Counted from the first letter of the stretch, positions 1 through 8,088 are shown. The stretch: DNA of 37,470 nucleotides from an uncultured Bacteroidales bacterium (GCA_946407715.1 CAMJPH010000015.1:1-37470), one strand, 5' to 3'. The notes: generated by a model from the sequence alone, not told the origin. A program made the numbers and translations.

Positions 1-21
1 GAATCCGACCTGCCGCCCGAG

Positions 22-47
22 AAAAAGCAGCAGTTGCTGCTTTTTTT
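22..47 (+). terminator. Intrinsic terminator of an upstream gene outside the window
   Basis: A 10-bp perfect stem (AAAAAGCAGC pairing with GCTGCTTTTT) with a 4-nt loop at 22-45 runs into a T tract. The A tract on the 5' side makes it usable from either strand. It probably ends a gene that lies before the window. No stop codon is visible between base 1 and the stem, so the gene end itself cannot be placed. Confidence 0.55.
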
Positions 48-182
48 GTTTTCAGCTGGTCACGACAAGGCTTCCTCCCTCTTTATTTTATATCCAACAA
101 CCACAACACCAACATTTTACAAGTAAACAAAAATTTTTTTTTCAACGGACTGCAACCTTTTCCCTTTTTTGCATCCTATAAT

Positions 183-213
183 AAAAAAGCGCAAAACGAC
201 TCGGCGCTTTTTT
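183..213. terminator. Intrinsic terminator, possibly bidirectional
   Basis: AAAAAAGCGC at 183-192 pairs perfectly with GCGCTTTTTT at 204-213 around an 11-nt loop. The A tract and T tract flank a GC core. It insulates the sigma factor gene that begins about 90 bases downstream. Confidence 0.65.
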
Positions 214-270
214 AACGTTTTATCATTTTAAATAAAAATCAAAGGATATGAAACATTAAGGATAATGTAC

Positions 271-278
271 TATTTTTG
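271..278 (+). promoter_or_regulatory. Bacteroidota-type -7 box of the sigma factor gene
   Basis: TATTTTTG fits the TAnnTTTG consensus of the Bacteroidota primary sigma factor. Transcription would start near 283-286, so the ATG at 265 cannot be the translation start and the ATG at 307 is preferred. No convincing -33 TTTG was seen. Confidence 0.55.
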
Positions 279-306
279 CCACGGAAAAATACGGAATAAA
301 GAAAAG

Positions 307-1374
307 ATGGACATTGGAACTAAATCATTCTGGACACGAGAGTACCGGCGGCAAATCGCGAAAATGATTGGCGTCTGTTATCGCTATGTGTCTGTGCTGG
401 AAACGGCGGAAGATCTTGCACACGATGCTTTCCTCAAAGCCATTGAGAAAGCAGACACGTTTCGAGGTTTCGGCAGTTTCGACAAATGGCTGATGCGCAT
501 CACGGTGAACACTGCTTTGGAATACCTCCGAAAGAAACCGCAGACAGATCTCAATCTGAACATTGAAAATTTGGAATCTATGGTGGACGATCAAGAGACA
601 GAATACTCAGCCGAAGACTTTATGAGCGCCATCCGCAAGGCCGACTTCTCGCAAAAAGAGATTTTAGAGGCCATTGCCCAACTACCCGACCATCACCGTG
701 TCGTACTTAATCTCTATGTCTTCGAACATCTCTCCCACAATGAAATAGCTAAACTGCTAAACATCGCCCCGAGCACCTCGAAATCACATCTTATGCGCGC
801 CCGCAAAAAACTGCAAATCATCCTTTTCAACAAGTCAAAAGAAAAAAAGAGAACACTCATGGTACTTTTTCCGCTTTTCATCGCGCCAGAATGCGCCATC
901 GACAGCTACTGCCGCCAGCTACTTACCAGATTCACCATCGCGCCGCAACATCCCCTCTCCGAGGCTGACTTTCCTGCGGCAACGTATAATCCACTGCCAC
1001 CGAGGATGAAACTTCGCGCTTGGAGAGTCCCTTTGATTGCCGGCACGACTACCATCACTGCTGGTGCAATACTCGTTCCCTTACTCCTATCTCCAAAAGA
1101 GCCTGTCACTATTCCAACACCCGTCCCTGCACCTATCGTCATAGACAGCAACATGTTGCATCATCCTGATTGTCAAGAAGAAGAAACAGAAATTCTGAAA
1201 TCGGTTTCAGTTGAAACCACTCCTCGTCAAAGTGTACATAGGCAAACGGCAGAGCCTATTGCACCGACAACCACACAAGTGGATACTGACACCCTTGTTG
1301 AAGCCGACAAAAAAGTGGTTGTCAAGAAATTGGTTCGCAAGAAACATCAAACTGTTGTAATCGAGAAAAATTAA
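307..1374 (+). CDS. ECF-type RNA polymerase sigma factor with C-terminal membrane segment
   Basis: This is a sigma-70 family (ECF) regulator of 355 residues. Region 2 spans about residues 15-78, with the typical acidic stretch AEDLAHDAF and the FDKWLMRI segment. Region 4 spans about 115-170, with the helix-turn-helix HNEIAKLLNIAPSTSKSHL followed by basic RARKKL. The protein then continues for about 185 residues, whereas a plain ECF sigma is about 160-200 in total. The extension holds a linker, one hydrophobic segment (about 241-261), a proline-rich stretch (264-277) and a polar tail ending in many Lys and Val. From the sequence the sigma part should be cytoplasmic and the tail outside the inner membrane. 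Sigma factors with fused C-terminal regulatory domains are known; release by proteolysis or a signal-dependent change here is inference. No separate anti-sigma gene is adjacent. The start at 307 is chosen because the ATG at 265 lies inside the promoter. Confidence 0.85.
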   Translation: MDIGTKSFWTREYRRQIAKMIGVCYRYVSVLETAEDLAHDAFLKAIEKADTFRGFGSFDKWLMRITVNTALEYLRKKPQTDLNLNIENLESMVDDQETEYSAEDFMSAIRKADFSQKEILEAIAQLPDHHRVVLNLYVFEHLSHNEIAKLLNIAPSTSKSHLMRARKKLQIILFNKSKEKKRTLMVLFPLFIAPECAIDSYCRQLLTRFTIAPQHPLSEADFPAATYNPLPPRMKLRAWRVPLIAGTTTITAGAILVPLLLSPKEPVTIPTPVPAPIVIDSNMLHHPDCQEEETEILKSVSVETTPRQSVHRQTAEPIAPTTTQVDTDTLVEADKKVVVKKLVRKKHQTVVIEKN

Positions 1375-1390
1375 CCAGACACATTCTTTT

Positions 1391-2092
1391 ATGAAAAAGA
1401 ATATCATCAAATCCTTAGTTTTCACGTCCTTATGCCTCATATTTGCACCACGCATCTTTGCGCAAGTGGACAAAACGCAACCTGCTTCTGATACATTAAT
1501 TATATACGAAGAAGAGATAATTTACGACACGCTGTATCTCCAAAGCAGCCAACCTGACAGGCAGTTCACAAAAGACGAGTTGTTAGAGGTTTTCCAAAAG
1601 AGCGGAATAGGACAAATCTACTATGGCAAAGGACGTTATTGGCTTACGGGAAACGACGAAGTTTATACGCTTGACAACACTGACCTTCAGAAGTTGTTCA
1701 CTCCTGCTCAATATGAAACTTACCGCAAAGCTAAGCGCAACCAGTATATCTGCATCCCACTCTATGTTGTAGGCGGAAGCGCGGCGGCTTTGGGATTTGT
1801 CGGCCTTGTACAATACTGTTCCAGCTTAGTGCAAATGGTGCAAGCTGGCAATCAAATGAGATTCAACGACAATATTATGACAAGTATTTGGAAAAGCACC
1901 ATGGGCGGATTCCTCGTCTTTGGAGGAAGCATGCTTGTGGCCACCGGCTGTATCGTGCCCGCCGCTATACTCACCATCAAGAGCAAAGTTCAGCTCAAAC
2001 ACCTCGCCGATGATTTCAACAAACCTGACACCGCGCTGAAGCTATCGTTCGGAACCACCCCCATGGGAATGGGATTAACCATTTCATTCTGA
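1391..2092 (+). CDS. Hypothetical exported membrane protein next to the sigma factor
   Basis: The protein has 233 residues and belongs to no family I recognise. It begins with a signal peptide (about residues 1-25, ending IFAQ). A polar region follows (26-115), then two hydrophobic segments at about 119-142 and 171-196, each rich in Gly and Ala. The C-terminal stretch LKLSFGTTPMGMGLTISF resembles an outer membrane strand ending in Phe, although the two hydrophobic segments argue for an inner membrane protein. The gene starts 16 bases after the sigma factor stop, so it is likely in the same transcript. That placement makes it a candidate partner or target of the sigma factor, which is inference only. 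Confidence 0.6.
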   Translation: MKKNIIKSLVFTSLCLIFAPRIFAQVDKTQPASDTLIIYEEEIIYDTLYLQSSQPDRQFTKDELLEVFQKSGIGQIYYGKGRYWLTGNDEVYTLDNTDLQKLFTPAQYETYRKAKRNQYICIPLYVVGGSAAALGFVGLVQYCSSLVQMVQAGNQMRFNDNIMTSIWKSTMGGFLVFGGSMLVATGCIVPAAILTIKSKVQLKHLADDFNKPDTALKLSFGTTPMGMGLTISF

Positions 2093-2193
2093 ATAAATTA
2101 TAAGATGGTTGCAGATATTCAGACGTTACGGACTTCCGTTTGGACAATCACAAGCATTCTTTCTTTAATCATCAAGAAGTCCATATAATTAGT

Positions 2194-2409
2194 ATGAAAA
2201 AAGTATTGGTTTTAGTTTCAACAGTTTTGTTGCTGGCCGCAGTGTCCACATCTTGTAACAAGACGGGATGTCATTGCTATCTCAAGGCAGACCTCTTTAA
2301 TGTCGCACCTGAGTACGAAGATGAGACCTCAACCAAAGAGGAATGCAAAGCTATTGAGGCCGATCTCAACGAAGAGGCCGGCATGAATGCTTTCAAATGC
2401 AAACAATAA
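2194..2409 (+). CDS. Small Cys-containing lipoprotein
   Basis: The 71-residue product starts with a lipoprotein signal: KK, a hydrophobic core, then VSTSC with the lipidated Cys at position 21. The mature part of about 50 residues is acidic and has four further Cys (C25, C27, and two in the C-terminal half), so disulfides are likely. An upstream in-frame ATG near 2140 exists, but the segment it adds is not signal-like, and ATG 2194 places the signal peptide at the N-terminus. The gene lies 101 bases after the preceding one and directly before a strong terminator, so it may be the last gene of the sigma factor unit. Function unknown. Confidence 0.6.
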   Translation: MKKVLVLVSTVLLLAAVSTSCNKTGCHCYLKADLFNVAPEYEDETSTKEECKAIEADLNEEAGMNAFKCKQ

Positions 2410-2449
2410 GGCACAACATCTGAAATTTGGTCATAGCATTTGACTACTT

Positions 2450-2483
2450 AAAATAGCCGACTTTTTCGCCGGCTATTTTTTTT
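2450..2483 (+). terminator. Intrinsic terminator after the small lipoprotein gene
   Basis: AAATAGCCG at 2451-2459 pairs with CGGCTATTT at 2470-2478 around a 10-nt loop, followed by a run of T. It ends the unit that begins with the sigma factor. Confidence 0.75.
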
Positions 2484-2555
2484 GTACGAAATTAAACTTT
2501 TTCATAAAAAAGAGGTCGGCACGCTATTTGTTAATATTGTAGAATTGGAAATCAA

Positions 2556-5105
2556 ATGAATCATAAAAAGTCACCTTTCTTTCTTCTGTCTCTTATTTTA
2601 CTTATTGTCAATATTTTACATTCGCAGCCGGAGATACAACGCCCGCAACAGACCGCCCACACCTCAGGCACAGTAATGGGCACCATCGTGGATGCTCACA
2701 ACGTGCCACTGCAATATGCATCGGTGAACGTGAAGCGCGTGGCCGATTCCGTGACCGCTCAGTTCGGACTTACCGACGAGGCTGGAAAATTTCTCCTTGA
2801 AGGAATCCCGTTCGGAGAATATTTCGTGGAAGTACAGTATGTGGGCTACCACAAATCGACTTCGCCCGCTTTCGAGATTTCCAAGAGCAACGCCATCTAT
2901 CGCATTCCAAAGTACAAAATGACCGACAAACTCACCGAATTGGGAGCGGTGGTTATCCGTGCGCAGAAGGACGCGCTGCAGACCAATCTTGACAAGACGG
3001 TCTATAACGTTGAGTCGAACATCAGCGCACAGGGTGCTTCCGCCGTGGAGGTGCTGGAGGAGATCCCTTCCGTGCAGGTTGACATTGAGGGTAACGTGAG
3101 TCTGCGCGGCAGCGAGAACGTGACCATTCTGGTGGACGGTCGTCCCACGAACCTCACCCTCGATCAGATTCCCGCCGATATGATTGAGAGCGTGGAGGTT
3201 ATCACGAATCCGTCGGCGCGTCTCGAACCCGATGGCATGGCCGGCATCCTAAACGTGATTCTCAAGAAGAAGAAAGAGTCGGGATTCAACGCCATGTTGC
3301 AGGCCGGCGGCGCGATGGCGTTCGTCTATCACGACAAGCACATCCCCTTCATCAGCGGCTACAACGCCGGGTTCAGCTTCAACTACCGTTACGACAAAAT
3401 CAACATTTTCTTTAACTATGGTTATCGCGGGCACGCGCACAAGAACGGCGGCACGCTCTGGCGTGACTCCTGGCACGATGCCGACAGCAGCCATCTTGAG
3501 CAGGACAACTTCGGTGAGCACCGCGGCGGTTTCCACAACGCCAACCTCTCCTTCGACTGGTTCATCAACAAATACAACACCATCACCTTCGGCATCAACG
3601 GCAACTTGGGTAACATGCGCAACAAAAGCGAACTAAACTCATTGACCTACAATTTTCTGGACAATATTTACGACACCACTTTCTTTTACGAACGTTACGG
3701 TCAGAGCCGTCGCACGTTCAAAAGCATTGAAGCCAGCATCAACTACAAGAAGACCTTCCTGACACCGGGGCGCGAGCTCACCGCCGACCTTTTCTTCACG
3801 CAACGCGGCGGTACGGCCATCGACAGTTTCAACCAACACTCGTTCCTCGACGTTCCTGACTTTTTCCAGATGACCAACACCATCGAGCAGAACCGTAACG
3901 CCACCGCGCAAGTCGATTTCGTGACGCCAGTCGGCAACGGCGGACGCATCGAGACCGGCTACAAGTTCTCCTACCGCGAGGTGGGACAGGATTATTCACT
4001 CTTCGACGGAGTGAACAGCGCTTTGGCGACAGAAGTTCTCAGCCAGCGTAACGACTTCACCTACTACGAGTTCCTGAACGCCGCTTACTTTATCTACTCC
4101 AACACGTTTTGGAAGAAGCTGAGTGTACAGGCCGGCTTGCGCGGCGAAATTGCAAACACCATCTCCGACCTGCGCAGTGCGGATACTGCCTACCATTTCA
4201 ACTACTACAGCCTCTTCCCCACCCTGCACCTCAAATACGACATCACGCCGAACCACACGCTGCAGCTGAGTTACTCGCGCCGCGTGTCGCGTCCGCGTAT
4301 CCACCAACTCAACCCGTTCGTCAACTACTCCGACCGAGAGAACCTGTTTCAGGGTAACCCTTATCTGAAGCCCGAAATCGCCAACTCCACCGAGTTAGGA
4401 TATATGTTCAACAAAGATGCCACAAGCGTGACCCTTACCGCGTTCTATCGTCTGAGAACCAATATGATAACCCGCTATACGGAGATTCTGCAAGATCCCG
4501 AAACCGAGCGTTTCTATACCATGACTTCTTACCAGAATCTCAACAAGGGACACAATTTCGGTATCGAAGCCTTCTTCAGCCAGCGGGTCAAGAAGGTGTG
4601 GAAGGTGAACGTTACCGGAAGTTTCTACCGCAACATCATCGAAAGCAATGACCTTTTGGACGAGAACCTCTCTCGCGACTGGGTGTGGACGTTGGGACTT
4701 AACCAAACCTTCACCGTGGGCAAGGACTTCGACATCCAGCTCAATTTCCGCTATCGTTCCCGTACACTGACAGCCGGCAGCATGGGCTGGGGCACCGGCG
4801 GCGTGGGACAGGGCCGACGCTCACCAAGTTACCGCGCCAGCCTCGGTATCAAGAAAGGATTCTTCGATAACAACCTGATTGTCAGTCTGAACGTACGCAA
4901 CCTGCTCTACTGGATTCCCGCCGTGCGCCGCACTGAGGTCGAGTCGTGGTCCGGTCTGAACGAACCTTCCGGCTACTACTCCTACAGCATCCGCGAGAAC
5001 GACGGCAGCCGCATCTCCATCAACCTAACCTACAAGTTCAACAACTACAACAGCCGCAAGCAACGTATGAGCGAAGACGAGTACGGCGAGGGCGAAGGAG
5101 AATGA
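2556..5105 (+). CDS. TonB-dependent receptor-like outer membrane protein with carboxypeptidase-like N-terminal domain
   Basis: The 849-residue protein begins with a signal peptide (about 1-23). A carboxypeptidase-regulatory-like beta-sandwich follows (about 38-125), starting at GTVMGTIVDA and including EGIPFGEYFVEVQYVGY. A TonB plug domain spans about 140-238, with VEVLEEIPSVQVDIEGNVSLRG, the ILVDGRP loop and the sequence ESVEVITNPSARLEPDGMAGILNV. The rest is a beta-barrel rich in aromatic and Asn residues. This is the layout of the Bacteroidota outer-membrane-beta-barrel family whose members lack a SusD partner, and no SusD gene is nearby. The barrel strands end at about NLTYKFNNY; a charged tail ending EDEYGEGEGE follows, which is unusual for a receptor, where the last residue is normally aromatic. 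The substrate cannot be deduced. A 7-bp tandem repeat starts immediately after the stop codon. Confidence 0.88.
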   Translation: MNHKKSPFFLLSLILLIVNILHSQPEIQRPQQTAHTSGTVMGTIVDAHNVPLQYASVNVKRVADSVTAQFGLTDEAGKFLLEGIPFGEYFVEVQYVGYHKSTSPAFEISKSNAIYRIPKYKMTDKLTELGAVVIRAQKDALQTNLDKTVYNVESNISAQGASAVEVLEEIPSVQVDIEGNVSLRGSENVTILVDGRPTNLTLDQIPADMIESVEVITNPSARLEPDGMAGILNVILKKKKESGFNAMLQAGGAMAFVYHDKHIPFISGYNAGFSFNYRYDKINIFFNYGYRGHAHKNGGTLWRDSWHDADSSHLEQDNFGEHRGGFHNANLSFDWFINKYNTITFGINGNLGNMRNKSELNSLTYNFLDNIYDTTFFYERYGQSRRTFKSIEASINYKKTFLTPGRELTADLFFTQRGGTAIDSFNQHSFLDVPDFFQMTNTIEQNRNATAQVDFVTPVGNGGRIETGYKFSYREVGQDYSLFDGVNSALATEVLSQRNDFTYYEFLNAAYFIYSNTFWKKLSVQAGLRGEIANTISDLRSADTAYHFNYYSLFPTLHLKYDITPNHTLQLSYSRRVSRPRIHQLNPFVNYSDRENLFQGNPYLKPEIANSTELGYMFNKDATSVTLTAFYRLRTNMITRYTEILQDPETERFYTMTSYQNLNKGHNFGIEAFFSQRVKKVWKVNVTGSFYRNIIESNDLLDENLSRDWVWTLGLNQTFTVGKDFDIQLNFRYRSRTLTAGSMGWGTGGVGQGRRSPSYRASLGIKKGFFDNNLIVSLNVRNLLYWIPAVRRTEVESWSGLNEPSGYYSYSIRENDGSRISINLTYKFNNYNSRKQRMSEDEYGEGEGE

Positions 5106-5106
5106 T

Positions 5107-5141
5107 GCGGTTTACGATTTTCGATTTGCGGTTTGCGATTT
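5107..5141. repeat. Heptanucleotide tandem repeat, about 5 units (NCGRTTT)
   Basis: Five consecutive 7-mers (GCGGTTT, ACGATTT, TCGATTT, GCGGTTT, GCGATTT) start two bases after the TGA stop of the TonB receptor at 5105. They fill most of the gap to the Nudix gene. Confidence 0.75.
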
Positions 5142-5160
5142 GTGACTATAATTTAAAAAT

Positions 5161-5667
5161 ATGGACAACAGATATCCTTTGACAGTTTTTCACGACAACA
5201 GACCAGTGGTCATTCACGATGAAGCGGAATGGACACGTTTCGCGCAAGATTTCCGCATTATCCACGCCGCCGGTGGTATCGTCTCTGACGAGAATGATGA
5301 AATCCTGATGATTTTCCGCTACGGATGCTGGGATTTTCCCAAGGGTAAGGTCGAAGAAGGCGAAGACTGGGAAACGGCAGCCTTGCGAGAGGTGGAAGAG
5401 GAAACCGGACTGCATGACATCACCCTGCAGGAACCCCTCCCGAACACCTATCACACTTACACTCTGCACGATACACCGATTTTGAAAATCACCCACTGGT
5501 ACGCGATGCAGGCCCCGGAACAGTCGCTTGTCCCGCAAACCGAGGAGGACATCAGCCAAGCTGTGTGGGTGGCACGAGAGGAAGTGGCGGAAAGGCTGCG
5601 CGATTCATATTTGTCACTGCGGGAGTTGTGGGGGCAGTTAGCAGTTAGTAGTTTACAGTTTATATGA
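5161..5667 (+). CDS. Nudix hydrolase
   Basis: The 168-residue protein is a Nudix family pyrophosphohydrolase. The complete Nudix box lies at residues 62-84: G62, E68, R76-E77, E80-E81 and G83-L84 fit G-x5-E-x7-R-E-U-x-E-E-x-G-U. The preceding AAGGIVSDENDEILMIFR and WDFPKGK are typical of the fold. Family members cleave nucleoside diphosphates linked to another group; the substrate here is unknown. The product has no signal peptide and should be cytoplasmic. The stop overlaps the next start as ATGA, so the two genes are translationally coupled. The last residues, about LAVSSLQFI, are encoded by a heptanucleotide repeat (5634-5661) and are therefore probably not part of the conserved fold. Confidence 0.92.
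   Translation: MDNRYPLTVFHDNRPVVIHDEAEWTRFAQDFRIIHAAGGIVSDENDEILMIFRYGCWDFPKGKVEEGEDWETAALREVEEETGLHDITLQEPLPNTYHTYTLHDTPILKITHWYAMQAPEQSLVPQTEEDISQAVWVAREEVAERLRDSYLSLRELWGQLAVSSLQFI
5634..5661. repeat. Heptanucleotide tandem repeat inside the 3' end of the Nudix gene
   Basis: Four 7-mers (GCAGTTA, GCAGTTA, GTAGTTT, ACAGTTT) encode the last residues of the Nudix protein. Eighteen bases of this array are identical to the reverse complement of the array at 35704-35731, at the end of the glmM-like gene. Confidence 0.75.
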
Positions 5668-7052
5668 AACGATCATTTGTTTTGTTGAGTGTCTTTTTCA
5701 TATTAGCGGCGGGAAGTCTTGCTGCGCAAGACATTTCGGGCTACTGGGAAGGCAAAATCGGCATCACGAAGACCGACTCCCTGACCGTAGGGCTGCAACT
5801 GGAATATCAGGCCGACACGCTTTATGCCGAATTGGACAGTCCTGACCAATACTACTCAGGGCAGCCGGTCTCGAACCTACGGTTCGTGGACTCCATGCTG
5901 TCGTTCCAAGTGCCGGACTTCAAGTTGAGCTACGAAGGGCGGATTTCCGTTGACGGACAGCGTTTTACAGGGGTGTGTACGCAATACGGGAAAAAGTTCG
6001 ACTGCGTGCTGTCGCAGGGTGCGGAACGGAAGCTGTTCCTGCGTCCGCAGACGCCCGAACCGCCCTACCCTTACCTGACGGAGGAGGTCAACTTCCACGA
6101 CCGCAGCGGCAAAAAGCCTCTGATTTTCGGGACATTGACCCTTCCGAAAACGCAGCCCAAGGGATTGGTTATCTTCATCAGCGGATCGGGGTGGCAGGAC
6201 CGCGACGAGACCATCTTTTCGCACCGCCCCTTCGCCGTCATCGCCGACACGCTCACCAAGGCCGGTTTCGCGACCTACCGTTTCGATGACTTCCCAGCGG
6301 CCATCTTCCGCAAATCCACCACCTACGATTTCGCCGACGGTGTGCGGCTGATTTTAGACTCCCTGCTGCAACGCAAAGAATTACAGAATCTTAAAGTCGG
6401 TCTATTAGGTCACAGCGAAGGCAGTCTGGTAGCCAGCATGGTAGCGGCCGACGACCCGCGCATCAGCTTCACCATCCATCTCGCCGGAGTAGCGCAACCG
6501 TTTGAGGAAATCCTGCTGTACCAAAGCGAGGCCATCATGCGCGTCTCCAGTGAAATGACAGAGAAAGAGATCCAGAACAGCCTCGCCATCAACAACCGGA
6601 TTTACGAAGTCATCAAGAAGAGCAAAAGTACTGACGAGGCAATGACACGTGTCGGGAAGTTGTGGGACGAGCTCTCCGCCCAGCTCAGCGACGAGGAGAA
6701 AGCCAAGTACAACATGACTCCGGAGAACAAATTCACGGCTATTCAGACGTTCAGTTCACCGTGGTTTTACACTCTTTTCCACATTAGCCCCAAAAAGTAC
6801 TTGAAGAAGATAAAAACGCCCGTGCTGGCGATTTCTGGCGAAAAGGATTTGCAGGTAAAGGGAATTGAAACGTTCATAAATATGCAGCGATACATGAAAG
6901 AGAACCCAAAGAGCGAATTCCAACCGATGCCTGGGCTGAACCACCTGCTGCAGCCCTGCACCACGGGGAATCCGGACGAGTACGGGCATATCGAGACGAC
7001 GATCGCTCCTGAGGTGCTGGAGAGTATTGCGAGATGGTTAAAAAAACTTTGA
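5664..7052 (+). CDS. Secreted alpha/beta hydrolase (serine aminopeptidase-like)
   Basis: The 462-residue protein has a signal peptide (about 1-22, ending LAAQ) and so acts in the periplasm or outside. An all-beta N-terminal region (about 23-125) precedes an alpha/beta-hydrolase domain (about 135-462). The nucleophile elbow is GHSEG with Ser251; the acid is likely Asp395 (SGEKD) and the base His427 (GLNHLL). The order and spacing fit the S33-like hydrolases that Bacteroidota carry with this N-terminal domain. The substrate is unknown; an esterase or peptidase role is possible. One feature differs from many relatives: after YRFDD, where a Gly-rich RGxG turn is common, this protein reads FPAAIFRKST. 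The start overlaps the Nudix stop by 4 bases, which supports co-translation. Confidence 0.85.
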   Translation: MKRSFVLLSVFFILAAGSLAAQDISGYWEGKIGITKTDSLTVGLQLEYQADTLYAELDSPDQYYSGQPVSNLRFVDSMLSFQVPDFKLSYEGRISVDGQRFTGVCTQYGKKFDCVLSQGAERKLFLRPQTPEPPYPYLTEEVNFHDRSGKKPLIFGTLTLPKTQPKGLVIFISGSGWQDRDETIFSHRPFAVIADTLTKAGFATYRFDDFPAAIFRKSTTYDFADGVRLILDSLLQRKELQNLKVGLLGHSEGSLVASMVAADDPRISFTIHLAGVAQPFEEILLYQSEAIMRVSSEMTEKEIQNSLAINNRIYEVIKKSKSTDEAMTRVGKLWDELSAQLSDEEKAKYNMTPENKFTAIQTFSSPWFYTLFHISPKKYLKKIKTPVLAISGEKDLQVKGIETFINMQRYMKENPKSEFQPMPGLNHLLQPCTTGNPDEYGHIETTIAPEVLESIARWLKKL

Positions 7053-7072
7053 TGTGAGTATGAATTACTCCA

Positions 7073-7107
7073 AAGTCTTACGTCTCGTATCACACGTCTC
7101 ACGTCTT
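7073..7107. repeat. Short imperfect heptanucleotide repeat (ACGTCTC type)
   Basis: ACGTCTC at 7080, GTATCAC at 7087, ACGTCTC at 7094 and ACGTCTT at 7101 form four 7-bp units just after the hydrolase stop at 7052. A related AAGTCTT lies directly upstream. Confidence 0.5.
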
Positions 7108-7191
7108 TTTTGATACTTGAACCTTTAAAAGAGAATCAAAATTTTCACAATTCACAAAGAAAATGTATTTTCGCGGCCTAAATCCGAAACA

Positions 7192-7788
7192 ATGAAAAAG
7201 ATCCTTTTTGCAACCTTGACGATGGCACTGGTATTGTTCAGTGCTTGCAACAAACCCGATCCCATAGAACCCGAACCGCCCACGCCGAGTGAGGACACCA
7301 CGGTGGTGGAGGAGCCCAAAGACAACATCTACCAATTCAAAGTGCTGGACGGCAATGGCGACAGCGTGTCATTGGCGCAATTCAAGAACATGGTGATTCT
7401 CGTTGTGAACACCGCGACACAATGCGGCTACACCCCACAATACACGCAGTTGGAGCAGTGGTACCAAACTTACAAAGACCATGGTTTCGTGATTCTCGAC
7501 TTCCCCTGTAACCAGTTCGGTGGTCAGGCACCAGGAGACTATGACGACATCCATGATTTCTGCACCGACAACTACAACATCACCTTCCCGCAGTTCGCAA
7601 AAATCAACGTCAATGGGGCTTCGGAGTCGCCACTCTACACTTGGCTGAAGAGCAAAAAGCCCGGCAAGATTCAATGGAATTTCACCAAGTTCCTTCTAAA
7701 TCGCGACGGCGAAGTGGTGGAACGTTTCGAGCCAGGGTTCTCGATGAATCAAGTGGAGCAGGCCATCGCGGCCGAGGTCGGCGAATAA
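7192..7788 (+). CDS. Lipoprotein glutathione peroxidase (thioredoxin-type)
   Basis: The 198-residue protein belongs to the glutathione peroxidase family and reduces peroxides with thiols. The peroxidatic Cys78 lies in VVNTATQCGYT, and the family tetrad is completed by Gln108 (FPCNQFGGQ), Trp162 and Asn163 (WNFTKFL). A further Cys124 in HDFCTDNY sits where thioredoxin-dependent members carry the resolving Cys, so it probably uses thioredoxin rather than glutathione. This is inference from family knowledge. The N-terminus is a lipoprotein signal with the lipidated Cys at position 19 (LFSAC), followed by an acidic Pro-rich linker (20-45). Most bacterial relatives are cytoplasmic, so an envelope-anchored form is notable. 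A variant promoter box (TATTTTCG) lies just upstream. The last codons and the stop are part of a repeat that continues into the intergenic region. Confidence 0.88.
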   Translation: MKKILFATLTMALVLFSACNKPDPIEPEPPTPSEDTTVVEEPKDNIYQFKVLDGNGDSVSLAQFKNMVILVVNTATQCGYTPQYTQLEQWYQTYKDHGFVILDFPCNQFGGQAPGDYDDIHDFCTDNYNITFPQFAKINVNGASESPLYTWLKSKKPGKIQWNFTKFLLNRDGEVVERFEPGFSMNQVEQAIAAEVGE

Positions 7789-7836
7789 TCGGCATTTAGT
7801 CGGCGAATTTTGCGAATCAGTTTAGTCGGCGAATTT
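7777..7836. repeat. Direct repeats that begin in the last codons of the peroxidase gene
   Basis: GTCGGCGAAT occurs at 7777-7786 (final codons and first base of the TAA stop), 7799-7808 and 7825-7834. The last two are within a 16-bp identical block, TTTAGTCGGCGAATTT, at 7795 and 7821. The gene end appears to have been copied into the spacer. Confidence 0.75.
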
Positions 7837-7884
7837 CTCGAATTATCGGCTGTTAGCTATTTGCTTTGGGCTTTCACTCGCGAG

Positions 7885-7990
7885 AACCCTCAACCCTAAA
7901 CTCTAAACTCTCAATAACCCATAACCAATAACCCTCAATAACCAATAACCCTCAATAACCAATAACCCATAACCCATAACCAATAACCAT
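7885..7990. repeat. Long low-complexity tandem repeat (AATAACC type, about 7-bp period)
   Basis: About 105 bases consist of AACCCTC/AACTCTA units followed by many CAATAAC and CCATAAC units, mostly 7 bp long, with some 10-bp steps (CCTCAATAAC). The 300-bp gap 7789-8088 therefore contains the GTCGGCGAAT repeats, this array and the promoter of the next gene, and no coding sequence that I can support. Confidence 0.85.
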
Positions 7991-8042
7991 TATAAATTAT
8001 CACATTTTATCAACAACCGCACTCCGCAATAATAGAATTTTA

Positions 8043-8050
8043 TACCTTTG
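8043..8050 (+). promoter_or_regulatory. -7 box of the second TonB receptor gene
   Basis: TACCTTTG matches the Bacteroidota consensus TAnnTTTG exactly, 39 bases before the ATG at 8089. It also makes the TTG at 8065 an unlikely translation start. Confidence 0.7.
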
Positions 8051-8088
8051 CCGTTTCATATTAATTGTATAATCCAAACTCCAATAAT

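Noticed and set aside
1..126. Open frame from base 1 to TAA at 124, possible end of an upstream gene
   Set aside because: The sequence includes a strong terminator stem at 22-45, and the product is low complexity; a terminator explains it better.
265..306. Upstream in-frame ATG of the sigma factor
   Set aside because: It lies inside the -7 promoter box, so the transcript would not contain it.
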